A stretch of 64,000 nt of DNA from JAFDCJ01 sp964527835 (GTDB taxonomy: Bacteria; Desulfobacterota; Desulfobacteria; Desulfobacterales; JAFDCJ01): NCBI GenBank assembly GCA_964527835.1, contig CAZGNV010000002.1, positions 79,899 to 143,898 on the forward strand. The letters run 5' to 3'. Shown piece by piece: positions 25,438 to 33,856 of the stretch (positions within the stretch are counted from its first letter, which is position 1; the number at the start of each line of letters is the position of its first letter). The notes under the pieces are model-generated. The model had not been told where the DNA came from. It made no database searches and saw only the letters and a list, made by a program, of their open reading frames with translations. The position numbers and the translations under genes were made by a program.

Positions 25438-26607
25438 ATGACAGTTAAATCAAAAAGTGCGACCCAGCTTTACTTCAACAAGGACCATGAGATGGTGCGC
25501 AAGTCGATCCGAGAATTCATCGACAAAGAAATCAACCCCAACATGGACCAATGGGAGGAGCAAGGCCAGGCCCCGCTGCACGACTTGTTCAAAAAAATGG
25601 GGGACCTTGGCTTTCTCGGGATTCGCTACGATCCCGCCTGGGGCGGACAGGGCCTGGACTACTGGTACGACACTGTTTTCCTGGAAGAACTCGGCCGCAT
25701 CCACGGCTCCGGATTGACGGTTGCCATCGCCGTGCAGACCCACATGGCCACCCCGGCAATCGCGGAATTCGGCAGCGAGTATTTAAAACAAACCTATTTA
25801 AAGCCGGCCATTGCCGGAGAGCTGGTGGCCGCCATCGCGGTCACCGAGCCCGGTGCCGGATCTGACGTGGCCGCCATCCAGACCACCGCCAAACGCGAAG
25901 GCGACACTTACGTGATCAACGGCTCCAAAACATTTATCACCAACGGCACCCAGGCGGATTTTCTGACCCTGCTGGCCCGAACCAGTGACGATCCGGGCTA
26001 CCATTCCTTCAGCCTGATTGTAGTGCCCACGAATCTGGAAGGTTTTTCCGTCAGCCGCAAGCTGGACAAGCTGGGAATGCACAGCAGCGACACGGCGGAG
26101 CTGTTTTTTGACAATCTCAAAGTGCCCGTTGAAAACCGCATCGGCAAAGAGGGCGAGGGCTTTATCTACCAGATGCAGCAGTTCCAGCATGAACGCTTCT
26201 CGGCCATTCCCATGGCCTATATCGCCGCCGAGGAGATGATGGCCATGACCGTCGAGCACATCCGCCAGCGCGTTGTATTCGGCAAGCCCCTGATCGCCCG
26301 GCAGGTGTTGCGCCACCGCCTGGCGGACTGGCACACCGAAACCGAATGCCTGCGGCAGCTCACCTACCACATCGTCAGAATGAAAGGAGCCGGACTGGAT
26401 GTCACCCGCGAGGTTTCCATGGCCAAGCTGCATGCGGCCGGACTGCTCACCCGGGTGGCGGACGGCTGTCTGCAGATGTATGGCGGTCTGGGATTCATGA
26501 ATGAAATGCCGATATCCCGCTCTTACCGGGATGCACGGATCATTTCCATCGGCGGCGGGGCCGATGAGATCATGCGCGAGATCATCGCCAAGATCGAATT
26601 GGGATAA
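25438..26607 (+). CDS. Acyl-CoA dehydrogenase (first of tandem pair)
   Basis: The 389-aa flavoprotein shows the standard ACAD architecture: helical N-domain, the middle FAD loop VAAIAVTEPGAGSDVAAIQT (near residue 135) and the C-terminal helices with YQMQQFQHERFSAIPMAYIA. The substrate-oxidation base in MCAD-type enzymes lies in YEGTSEIQR near the C-terminus; here the equivalent reads IGGGADEIMRE, without that Glu. A Glu in IAAEEMMAMT (near residue 265) could serve instead, as in long-chain/isovaleryl types. The enzyme would oxidise an acyl-CoA at C2-C3 and pass electrons to ETF. The stop lies five bases before its paralogue. Confidence 0.88.
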   Translation: MTVKSKSATQLYFNKDHEMVRKSIREFIDKEINPNMDQWEEQGQAPLHDLFKKMGDLGFLGIRYDPAWGGQGLDYWYDTVFLEELGRIHGSGLTVAIAVQTHMATPAIAEFGSEYLKQTYLKPAIAGELVAAIAVTEPGAGSDVAAIQTTAKREGDTYVINGSKTFITNGTQADFLTLLARTSDDPGYHSFSLIVVPTNLEGFSVSRKLDKLGMHSSDTAELFFDNLKVPVENRIGKEGEGFIYQMQQFQHERFSAIPMAYIAAEEMMAMTVEHIRQRVVFGKPLIARQVLRHRLADWHTETECLRQLTYHIVRMKGAGLDVTREVSMAKLHAAGLLTRVADGCLQMYGGLGFMNEMPISRSYRDARIISIGGGADEIMREIIAKIELG

Positions 26608-26612
26608 AACGA

Positions 26613-27773
26613 ATGGCCAAATCCGCAACCCAAATCTACTTCACCAAAGAACACGACATGGTTCGCCGGGCCGTGGCCGAGTTTGTAAAAAAAGAGATCA
26701 ACCCCAACGTTGATCAATGGGAAGCCGACGGCATCGCACCGCTCAATGAACTGTTTCAAAAGATGGGCCAGCTCGGATTTCTCGGCATCCGCTATGACCC
26801 TGCCCATGGCGGCCAGGGGCTCGATTACTGGTGCGACACCGTCTTTTTGGAGGAACTGGGTCACATCAAAGCCCTGGGCCTGGCCGTGGCGATCACCGTC
26901 CAGACCCATATGGCCACCCCGGCCATCGAAGCCTTCGGCAATGATCATCTCAAAGAGACTTACCTGAAGGCCGCCATTGCCGGGGAGATGGTCGGCGCCA
27001 TTGCGGTCACCGAACCGGGGGCCGGCTCGGACGTGGCCGCCATCCGGACCTTCGCCGGAAAAGATGGCGGTGACTATGTCATCAACGGCTCCAAAATGTA
27101 CATCACCAACGGCACCCAGGCGGATTTTTACACCCTGCTGGCCCGAACCGGAGATGAACCCGGCTACCACTGTTTCAGCCTGTTCGTGGTGCCCTCGGAT
27201 CTGCCCGGTGTGACCGTGGGCCGCAAACTGGACAAGCTGGGCATTCGCATCAGCGACACGGCCGAACTGTTTTTTGACAACGTCCGGGTGCCTGCTGAAA
27301 ATCTGATCGGCAGCGAAGGGGAGGGATTCATCTACCAGATGCAGCAGTTCCAGCATGAACGCTTTTCCCTGCTGCCTTTTGTCTGCACCGCCGCCCGGGA
27401 CATCATCGACATGACGGTGGAGCATATCAAACAACGGGTGACCTTCGGCAAGCCCCTGGTCACCCGTCAGGTACTGCGCCACCGGATCGCCGACTGGCTG
27501 ACACAAATCGAGTGCCTGCAGCAGCTCATCTATCACATCGTGCGCATGAAGGAGGCAGGACTGGATGCCACCCGGGAAATCTCCATGGGCAAGCTTGTCG
27601 CCAGCCGGGTGCTGATCGGAGTGTGCAATGACTGCCTGCAGATGTATGGCGGTCTGGGATTTATGGATGAGATGCTGATCTCGCGCTACTACCGTGATGC
27701 CCGCGGCCTGGCCATCGGCGGCGGGGCCGATGAGGTGCTGCGCGATGTGGTTGCCAGGCTTGAAGGCTACTAG
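26613..27773 (+). CDS. Acyl-CoA dehydrogenase (second of tandem pair)
   Basis: This 386-aa protein is very similar to the preceding dehydrogenase along its whole length, including GAIAVTEPGAGSDVAAIRTF, FQHERFSLLPFVCTAARDII and the C-terminal GGGADEVLRDVVARL. It probably arose by tandem duplication. The position occupied by Glu in IAAEE of its neighbour reads Ala-Arg-Asp (TAARDII), so the two may use different catalytic bases or one may be less active. The pair may form a hetero-oligomer, as seen for several two-subunit ACADs in aromatic and steroid catabolism; that is inference. It follows the first gene closely and is probably translationally coupled. Confidence 0.87.
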   Translation: MAKSATQIYFTKEHDMVRRAVAEFVKKEINPNVDQWEADGIAPLNELFQKMGQLGFLGIRYDPAHGGQGLDYWCDTVFLEELGHIKALGLAVAITVQTHMATPAIEAFGNDHLKETYLKAAIAGEMVGAIAVTEPGAGSDVAAIRTFAGKDGGDYVINGSKMYITNGTQADFYTLLARTGDEPGYHCFSLFVVPSDLPGVTVGRKLDKLGIRISDTAELFFDNVRVPAENLIGSEGEGFIYQMQQFQHERFSLLPFVCTAARDIIDMTVEHIKQRVTFGKPLVTRQVLRHRIADWLTQIECLQQLIYHIVRMKEAGLDATREISMGKLVASRVLIGVCNDCLQMYGGLGFMDEMLISRYYRDARGLAIGGGADEVLRDVVARLEGY

Positions 27774-27859
27774 GTGGAAGCCGGATTTCGGAATGCGCAA
27801 GGTGGAATTGATAGAAGTCGGAAAGCAGAGGGCAGAGCGTAAAATGGAAAGGTTGAACC

Positions 27860-28504
27860 ATGCCATTGTCTGTTAATCGACCTGAAAAGAAATTAAGAGA
27901 CAGGCCCTTGCCGCCGGGGCGCATCAAAATCGTGCTGGCATTGAAGGCATTGCTCGGGCAAAAGGAGTTCAGCGCCATCACCACGGCGGAAATCGCAAAA
28001 ACCGCCGGGGTGACCGAAGCGCTGATCTATAAATATTTTAAAGACAAGCGTGATCTGCTGCACCAGCTTCTCAGCGAATATCTCGAACAGTACCGCGGCC
28101 AGCTGCTTCAGGCCATCGGAGGCATCAACGGCGCCTTCAACCGGCTGCGCAAGCTCATCTGGTACCATATCAATGTGTACGCCACCAACCGGGTGTTTGC
28201 CCGAATTCTGCTGATCGAGGTCCGCAACTACCCGGATTACTACAAAAGCGAAACTTACCGGCGGGTAAAAGAATACAGTGACGTGGTGTTGCAGGTCATC
28301 GAAGAGGGTGTTCGCAACAAGGAAATCCGCAGTGATCTTCCGCCCAAACTGATCCGCTACGGAATTCTCGGCAGCATCGAGCAGGTTTGCCTTTCCGGAA
28401 TTATTTTCGGCAAGCAGATCAACCCCGACGAGCTGACCGAACAGCTGTGCGAGTTTATTTTCAAAGGCATCAGAAAAGAGGACTCGTGGCTGAAAGTTGA
28501 ATAG
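27860..28504 (+). CDS. TetR/AcrR-family transcriptional regulator
   Basis: The 214-aa protein has an N-terminal helix-turn-helix (about residues 24-60) with FSAITTAEIAKTAGVTEALIYKYFKDKRDLLHQLL, the typical TetR recognition helix TEALIYKYF. A helical ligand-binding domain follows. It lies inside the catabolic operon between the dehydrogenases and the carboxyltransferases, and is the best candidate for binding the palindromic boxes at 24202-24283. FadR/PsrA-type TetR proteins of this kind usually respond to acyl-CoA esters. The ligand here is unknown. Confidence 0.85.
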   Translation: MPLSVNRPEKKLRDRPLPPGRIKIVLALKALLGQKEFSAITTAEIAKTAGVTEALIYKYFKDKRDLLHQLLSEYLEQYRGQLLQAIGGINGAFNRLRKLIWYHINVYATNRVFARILLIEVRNYPDYYKSETYRRVKEYSDVVLQVIEEGVRNKEIRSDLPPKLIRYGILGSIEQVCLSGIIFGKQINPDELTEQLCEFIFKGIRKEDSWLKVE

Positions 28505-28516
28505 GAGGGCTGCCCC

Positions 28517-30067
28517 ATGGGAAAATGGATGAACGGTTACCTCGCAAAGCTGGCCGCCAATCGTCGTGAAAACCTCGAAGCCGGGGGAGCGCAGCGCATC
28601 GAGCTCCAGCACGAACTGGGAAAACTCACCGCCCGGGAGAGAATCGAACGGCTGGCCGATCCCGGCTCCTTTGAGGAAATCGGATCACTGGTCAGGGAAT
28701 TTCGCCTGGGCCTGGAGGGCGACGCCCGACCCAGCCCCTCTGACGGGGTGATCATGGGCCTGGCCGAGGTCAACGGCCGGCCGCTGATGGTCTACAGCCT
28801 TGACTTCACCGTCATGTCCGGCTCAATCGGCGACCAGGGAGTATGGAAAATCGCCGAACTCGTTGAAATGGCCGGACAACAGCAGATGCCCGTCATCGGC
28901 ATTTTCGATTCAGCCGGCTCACGGCTCAGCTTCAAGGACGGCTACGTGGGATTAAACGGGCTGGGGCGTCTGGTCCGCAACTACTGTCTTTACTCGGGGG
29001 TTATTCCCCAAATATCCCTGGTCCTGGGGCCCTGCACCGGGCCCCTTGCCCAGGTGCCGGTGTTATCCGATTTTCTGATCATCAACCGCAGCACCGGCTT
29101 TTTATGGTGGGGCGGCGATATCGTTTCGGACGATGCCGGATCAGCCGAATTTCACATGGAAAAAAGCGGCCAGTGCGACCTGCTCGCCGACAGCGATGAA
29201 GAAGCCATCGACCAGGTCAAGCAGTTGCTGGCCTTCATCCCCCAGAATTGCCGTGAAAAACCCGCGACAATCCAATCCGGCGACGACCCTGAGCGCACCG
29301 AAGAGGCGCTGCTGGATGTGATGCCTGATGATCCCAAGTTTACCTATGACATTCATGAAATCATCGAGCTGATCGTCGATGACGGCGCCTTTCTCGAACT
29401 GAAAGAAGATTTTGCGCCCAACATGGTGGTCGGGTTTGCCCGCTTTGACGGCCTGGTGACCGGTATTGCCGCAACCAACCCGGACGAGCTCAGCGGCATC
29501 ATGGAGCCGGATTCCTCGGACAAATACGATCGCTTCATCATGTTTCTGGATGCCTTCAACATCCCCCTGTTGACCATCTCCGACACGCCGGCCTTCCCTC
29601 CCGGGGACAAGTGGGAACGGCGCGGCGTCATCCGGCATGGCGCCAAGAACCTGCATGGCTATTCACATCTGACCAATCCGAAAATCACCCTGGTCCTGCG
29701 GCGCTCCTACGGCGGGTCGAACATCGTGCTGGGATGCAGCAAGATGGGCCCGGATTTTATCTTCGGCTGGCCAACGGTGGAATTCGCCCCCACCGGCCCG
29801 GAGTCCATCGTGCAGGCCGTTTTCCATAAAGAGCTGGACAAGGCCAAACAGGAGGGCAACTACGAGGAGGTCTACAACTTCTTTCTGAGCATCCTCAAGG
29901 AGCATTTCAGTGTCATGACCATGGGAAAGATGTTTACCACCTATTACACGGTCCATGAGGTGATTGATCCGCGCCAGACCCGCGCCAGAATCGTCAGGGC
30001 CCTGCGCGCCACGATTAACAAGCACGAAGAGGTGCCGGAGAAAAGACGGTACATCAAACCCGCTTAA
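28517..30067 (+). CDS. Acyl-CoA carboxylase carboxyltransferase subunit (PccB/AccD-type), first copy
   Basis: The 516-aa protein belongs to the fused alpha/beta carboxyltransferase family (PccB, MccB, methylmalonyl-CoA carboxyltransferase 12S). Recognisable segments are GKLTARERIERLADPGSFEEIGS near the N-terminus, FTVMSGSIGDQGVWKIAEL (near residue 97) and IFDSAGSRLSFKDG. A second crotonase-like half follows with FPPGDKWERRGVIRHGAKNL and RRSYGGSNIVLGC. It transfers carboxyl from biotin to an acyl-CoA or the reverse. The oxyanion segment after the acyl-CoA site reads CTGPLAQVPVLSDF, without the usual GGAAYSPA, so this copy is less canonical than its neighbour. It starts 12 bases after TetR. Confidence 0.87.
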   Translation: MGKWMNGYLAKLAANRRENLEAGGAQRIELQHELGKLTARERIERLADPGSFEEIGSLVREFRLGLEGDARPSPSDGVIMGLAEVNGRPLMVYSLDFTVMSGSIGDQGVWKIAELVEMAGQQQMPVIGIFDSAGSRLSFKDGYVGLNGLGRLVRNYCLYSGVIPQISLVLGPCTGPLAQVPVLSDFLIINRSTGFLWWGGDIVSDDAGSAEFHMEKSGQCDLLADSDEEAIDQVKQLLAFIPQNCREKPATIQSGDDPERTEEALLDVMPDDPKFTYDIHEIIELIVDDGAFLELKEDFAPNMVVGFARFDGLVTGIAATNPDELSGIMEPDSSDKYDRFIMFLDAFNIPLLTISDTPAFPPGDKWERRGVIRHGAKNLHGYSHLTNPKITLVLRRSYGGSNIVLGCSKMGPDFIFGWPTVEFAPTGPESIVQAVFHKELDKAKQEGNYEEVYNFFLSILKEHFSVMTMGKMFTTYYTVHEVIDPRQTRARIVRALRATINKHEEVPEKRRYIKPA

Positions 30068-30100
30068 ACGTAATACACAAATTCAGCAAAGGAGCCTGCC

Positions 30101-31657
30101 ATGGGCAATCCAATGGATGAAGCCATCGCCCGCTACCGTAAAATCCGGGAACAAAACCGTTTAGGCGGCGGTGTCCGGCATATCGAGCGCCAGCACGCAC
30201 GGGGCAAGCTGACGGCCCGCGAACGCATCGAGCTGCTTGCCGATCCCGGGACCTTCAATGAGCTGGGTTCTTTTGTGGGCACCACCAGCCGGCGCATCGA
30301 CGGCCGCGTTCCGGAGGCCCCCTGTGACGGGGCGGTGCTCGGCACCGCCCGGGTGAACAACCGGCTGGTGATGATCCATGCCAGCGATTTTACGGTGCTG
30401 GGCGGATCGGTGGGTGCCCAGCATCTGGCCAAGTTCGCCAAACCCATCGAAATGGCCGCCCAGTGGGGGATTCCAATGGTCAACCTGCTGGACTCCTCGG
30501 GCGGCCGGCTCGGGTACCAGGATGTCCCCATGGCCGGGATGGACTGGTATTTTCGGACCCAGTCCCTGTATTCAGGCGTGATTCCCCAGATCACCGTGCT
30601 CATGGGACCGTGCATCGCCGGCGGAGCATACCTGCCGACATTGTGCGATTTTTTGCTCATGAGCCGGATTTCGGCCAACATGTGGCTGGGAGGCCCCCGT
30701 CAGACCCAGGCGGCAACATCGGAAAAAATCGACCGCAATATCGGCGGTGCCGATTATCACATGCAATTCACCGGCAGCTGTGATGCGGTTGGCGCAGACG
30801 ATGAGCAGACCATCAAAAAATGCCGGCAGCTGCTGCGCTACCTGCCGCAAAACTTCAGGGAAAAACCACCGCTGTGGGAGCAAACCGACCGCGCCGATCG
30901 CAGCGTGGAGCAGTTGGTGGATATCGTCCCCGCTGAATTTGAGCGCCCCTACGATATGCATGCGGTCATCGAACGGCTGGTCGACAACGGCGAGTACTTT
31001 GAAATCAAGGATGAGTACGCCAAAAACCTGATCACCTGTTTTTGCCGCTTCAACGGCGAAGTGGTGGGAATCGCGGCCAGCAACCCCATGGTCCCGGGAA
31101 GCATCCTGCAGATCAATGCCTGCGACAAGTACTACCGGTTCCTGCAGGTGCTGGATGCCTACAACATCCCTCTGATCAACCTGGTGGACACCCCGCCGGT
31201 CGTACCCGGAGAAGACGAAGAGGCCCAGGGCCTGATCCGGCACATGGGAAAGATCACCGATGTCTATGCCACGGCGACCGTGCCCAAAATCAGCATTGTT
31301 TTGCGCGAGGCTTACGCCGATGCCGGCAGCATGATCATGGGAGTCCCCAAGAGCATGGGAGCCGACTTGACCTATGCCTGGCCCATCGCGCGATTTGCCG
31401 TGGAGGCGTCGGCGCTTGACTACCGCAAAGTATACGGGCGGGGTATCGAAGATGACGCCTACAGCGCTTACCTGAACCGGTCACGGGAAAAGCTGGACGT
31501 CTATGATACGGCCCGCAGCTGGACGGCCCAGGTTGTCGATGAGATCATATTGCCGGCCGACACACGCAAAAAAATCATCGAGGCCCTCGAGCTGACGCGC
31601 AACAAGCACGAAAAACGGCCTTCCAGGGCCAAGGTGCACGGAACCAATCCCACCTAG
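30101..31657 (+). CDS. Acyl-CoA carboxylase carboxyltransferase subunit (PccB/AccD-type), second copy
   Basis: This 518-aa paralogue of the preceding gene keeps the canonical signatures: RQHARGKLTARERIELLADP, FTVLGGSVGAQHLAKFAK, LLDSSGGRLGYQ, MGPCIAGGAYLPTLCDF, PVVPGEDEEAQGLIRHMGKI and the C-terminal REAYADAGSMIMG. It is the better candidate for an active acyl-CoA carboxyltransferase. Two different such subunits followed by one small biotin carrier suggest a hetero-oligomeric carboxylase or decarboxylase. In glutaconyl-CoA decarboxylase the single alpha subunit is similar, but no sodium-pump beta subunit is encoded here. An AAAGGAG site precedes the start. Confidence 0.88.
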   Translation: MGNPMDEAIARYRKIREQNRLGGGVRHIERQHARGKLTARERIELLADPGTFNELGSFVGTTSRRIDGRVPEAPCDGAVLGTARVNNRLVMIHASDFTVLGGSVGAQHLAKFAKPIEMAAQWGIPMVNLLDSSGGRLGYQDVPMAGMDWYFRTQSLYSGVIPQITVLMGPCIAGGAYLPTLCDFLLMSRISANMWLGGPRQTQAATSEKIDRNIGGADYHMQFTGSCDAVGADDEQTIKKCRQLLRYLPQNFREKPPLWEQTDRADRSVEQLVDIVPAEFERPYDMHAVIERLVDNGEYFEIKDEYAKNLITCFCRFNGEVVGIAASNPMVPGSILQINACDKYYRFLQVLDAYNIPLINLVDTPPVVPGEDEEAQGLIRHMGKITDVYATATVPKISIVLREAYADAGSMIMGVPKSMGADLTYAWPIARFAVEASALDYRKVYGRGIEDDAYSAYLNRSREKLDVYDTARSWTAQVVDEIILPADTRKKIIEALELTRNKHEKRPSRAKVHGTNPT

Positions 31658-31669
31658 AAAGGAGTGGTA

Positions 31670-31921
31670 ATGGCAGCAAAAAGAATTGAGGTCAGAACCC
31701 CGATGTCCGGAATCTTCTTCCGCAAACCTTCACCGGATCAGCCGCCTTACGTCGAGGTCGGTGATTCCGTCAAGAAAAAACAGGTGCTGGCCCTGCTGGA
31801 AACCATGAAGGTCTTTCAGAAAATCAAAAGCCCGGCCAATGGAAAAATAGTGGAAATTTTGGCTGAAAATGAAGCCCCGCTGAAAGACGATGATCTGATA
31901 TTTGTCATCGAGGCCGACTGA
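31670..31921 (+). CDS. Biotin carboxyl carrier protein (biotinyl/lipoyl domain)
   Basis: This 83-aa protein is a single biotinyl domain. The biotinylation site is LLETMKVFQKIKSPANG (Lys near residue 48), with the usual Met-Lys pair but Thr and Val in place of the Ala and Met of the common AMKM motif. The domain's second half EILAENEAPLKDDDLIFVIE is normal. ATG 31670 has AAAGGAG five bases upstream; a GTG at 31664 is in frame. It follows the second carboxyltransferase by 12 bases and carries carboxybiotin between biotin carboxylase and carboxyltransferase. Its own biotin carboxylase gene is missing from the operon; only a tail remains just downstream. Confidence 0.85.
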   Translation: MAAKRIEVRTPMSGIFFRKPSPDQPPYVEVGDSVKKKQVLALLETMKVFQKIKSPANGKIVEILAENEAPLKDDDLIFVIEAD

Positions 31922-31944
31922 AACGCATTGCGACAGGACCTTAA

Positions 31945-32040
31945 AAAAAGACCAGGGGAGATGCCGCCTTTCGCGCCGGAGACTTTGACACCGGCTTTAT
32001 CCGCAAATTCATCCCCGCGGATGATGAACTAGAGGAGTAA
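31945..32040 (+). pseudogene. C-terminal relic of a biotin carboxylase gene
   Basis: After the biotin carrier stop an in-frame stretch without start reads ...RGDAAFRAGDFDTGFIRKF and ends at TAA 32038-32040. The pattern xxxFRAGDFDTGFIxxF is the characteristic extreme C-terminus of AccC/PccA/MccA-type biotin carboxylases. An upstream stop at 31942-31944 closes the frame, so only ~31 codons remain out of ~450. The position, right after the carrier gene, is where a biotin carboxylase would be expected. A misassembly collapsing the gene is the alternative explanation. Confidence 0.65.
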
Positions 32041-32044
32041 ACCC

Positions 32045-32815
32045 ATGTCCCAAGCGCACCTGCTTTACCATGTTGAAAACAGCATCGCACGCCTTACCAT
32101 CAACCGCGAAGCCCAGCGCAACGCCCTCAGCCGGGAGACCATTGAACTTTTTCTAAAGCACCTGGATGCGGCCGAGAGGGACGCGAACGTCCGGGTCGTG
32201 CTGCTTACCGGCTCCGGGGATAAAGCTTTTTGCTCCGGAGCGGATCTCGGCGGCACTGCCGGCAGCGGCATGCAGCAGGGCGTTAAAAGCTACGTTCAAC
32301 TGTTAAAACGCCTGGCAGGGTATCCCAAACCGCTGATCGCCCGCATTAACGGCGCCTGCATGGCCGGGGGGATGGGATTGATGTTGGCCTGCGACATCGT
32401 AATTGCTCGGGATGACGCCGGGTTCGGCACTCCCGAAGTCAAGGTGGGACTGTGGCCCATGATGATCGGAGCCCTGATCTACCGCAACGTACTGCGCAAA
32501 AAGGCCATGGAAATGGTGCTGCTCGGAGAGCGCTTCACCGCAGGGCAAGCCCTGCAGATGGGCCTGATTACCCGGGCGGTGCCCCCCGAGCGGCTGGACG
32601 CGGAAGTGCAAGAGGTTCTGCAAAGCCTGGCGGCCAAAAGCCCCATTGGCATGAAGATCGGCAAGCAGGCTTTTTACGCCATGGCGGACATGCCCTTCGA
32701 GGAAGCCGTGGATTTTCTGGCCGCAAAACTGGCCGAGGTGGCCGCCACCGAAGATGCCCGGGAGGGAATCACCGCCTTTATCGAAAAACGCACACCGGTC
32801 TTCAAAGGCAAATAA
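32045..32815 (+). CDS. Enoyl-CoA hydratase-related protein (crotonase family)
   Basis: The 256-aa crotonase carries AFCSGADLGG (near residue 63), INGACMAGGMGLMLACDIV (near residue 101) and FGTPEVKVGLWPMMIG (near residue 127). The catalytic Glu in TPE is present, while the first Glu of GGxCEL is replaced by Gly (GGMGL). One-Glu crotonases of this look include methylglutaconyl-CoA-type hydratases of the Liu/Atu pathways, consistent with the carboxyltransferases beside it, though isomerases share the trait. The ATG at 32045 has GAGGAG upstream inside the relic of the biotin carboxylase. Confidence 0.85.
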   Translation: MSQAHLLYHVENSIARLTINREAQRNALSRETIELFLKHLDAAERDANVRVVLLTGSGDKAFCSGADLGGTAGSGMQQGVKSYVQLLKRLAGYPKPLIARINGACMAGGMGLMLACDIVIARDDAGFGTPEVKVGLWPMMIGALIYRNVLRKKAMEMVLLGERFTAGQALQMGLITRAVPPERLDAEVQEVLQSLAAKSPIGMKIGKQAFYAMADMPFEEAVDFLAAKLAEVAATEDAREGITAFIEKRTPVFKGK

Positions 32816-32872
32816 AGTGAAACTGAAAAGGTTAGAGGCTGTATAGCTGGGAAGCTGAGCGGCTGCCTTGGA

Positions 32873-32930
32873 CCTTGAACCCTGTACCTGGCTCCACGGT
32901 GCGCAGCGCCGCCTTGAACCCTGGACCTGT
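32873..32930. repeat. Short direct repeat CCTTGAACCCTG(T/G)ACCTG, two copies
   Basis: The 135-base gap before the BKACE gene contains CCTTGAACCCTGTACCTG and, 40 bases later, CCTTGAACCCTGGACCTG. A degenerate relative (GTGAACCCTGAACCTCTGAA) lies near 47165 between two genes of the minus-strand redox operon. Simple-sequence spacers of this kind seem to expand by slippage or recombination. Confidence 0.5.
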
Positions 32931-32950
32931 TTTTATCGGAGGACATAAAA

Positions 32951-33829
32951 TTGAGCTTGGAAAACAAAGTTGTCGTCACCTGTGCATTGACGGGCTTGCT
33001 GACCAATCCAGCCAAATTCAACGTGCCGGTAACCCCGGCGCAGATGGCAGATGCCGCCCAACAGGCATACAGCGCCGGAGCTGCAGTTTTGCACTGCCAT
33101 TTCAGGGATCAGCGCCCGGGCATGGGCGCCTTTCCCACCTGGGACCTGGAATCGGTCGGCAGCATTCTGGCCGCAATCAAGCAGCGGGTCCCGGACATTA
33201 TCATCTGCATGAGCACCGGTGTGGTGGGCGATGACATCTCCGGACCGCTGTCCTGCCTTGAAGCCTTCAAACCGGAAATGGCCGCCTGCAACGCCGGTTC
33301 GCTGAATTATCTCAAAATTCGCAAGGACGGCAGCTGGGCCTGGCCGCCCGCCCTTTTTGACAATCCGGTGGAAAAAGTAAAAAATTTCCTGGATGTGATG
33401 ACGGCCAACAACATTATCCCCGAATTTGAATGCTTTGACACCGGCATTGTGCGCAGTGTGGCCATGTACAAGGCCAATAAAATGTTTGCCGGCGACCCTC
33501 ACGTTTCCTTCGTGATGGGGGTGGACAGCGGAATGCCGGCCAACCCGCAACTGCTGCCGATTTTAACCGCCGAACTGGTTGAAAATTCTCACTGGCAGGT
33601 CATCGCGACGGGCCCGGGGCGCGAAAAGATATGGGACCTGCATCGACGCTGCCTGGAGATGGGGGGCGATGTCAGAACCGGCCTGGAAGACACCTTTTAC
33701 CTGCCCGGCGGTCAGCGGGCGACCGACAACGGACAGCTCATCGAGGCTCTGGTAAAAATCGCCCGCGAGGTGGGCCGGGAGCCGGCCACAACCGCCGAAG
33801 CGCGCATCATGCTGGGAATTGCAAAGTAA
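32951..33829 (+). CDS. BKACE-family beta-keto acid cleavage enzyme
   Basis: The 292-aa protein is a zinc TIM-barrel enzyme of the 3-keto-5-aminohexanoate cleavage (Kce/BKACE, DUF849) family. The metal ligands are in AVLHCHFRDQRPG (near residue 45), with further conserved FECFDTGIVRSV (near residue 157), MGVDSGMPANP and a C-terminal RTGLEDTFYLPGGQ. These enzymes condense a beta-keto acid with acetyl-CoA to give a new acyl-CoA and acetoacetate. In this operon it could act on a beta-keto product of the carboxylation/hydration steps. The start is TTG with GGAGG upstream; homologues begin at about the same place. Confidence 0.85.
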   Translation: MSLENKVVVTCALTGLLTNPAKFNVPVTPAQMADAAQQAYSAGAAVLHCHFRDQRPGMGAFPTWDLESVGSILAAIKQRVPDIIICMSTGVVGDDISGPLSCLEAFKPEMAACNAGSLNYLKIRKDGSWAWPPALFDNPVEKVKNFLDVMTANNIIPEFECFDTGIVRSVAMYKANKMFAGDPHVSFVMGVDSGMPANPQLLPILTAELVENSHWQVIATGPGREKIWDLHRRCLEMGGDVRTGLEDTFYLPGGQRATDNGQLIEALVKIAREVGREPATTAEARIMLGIAK

Positions 33830-33856
33830 AATACCATCAATAGGGAGAAACCGAGA

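Noticed and set aside
28517..32040. Sodium-pumping glutaconyl/methylmalonyl-CoA decarboxylase
   Set aside because: The carboxyltransferase and biotin subunits would fit, but no membrane beta or small gamma/delta subunit is encoded nearby, and the biotin carboxylase relic points to a carboxylase.
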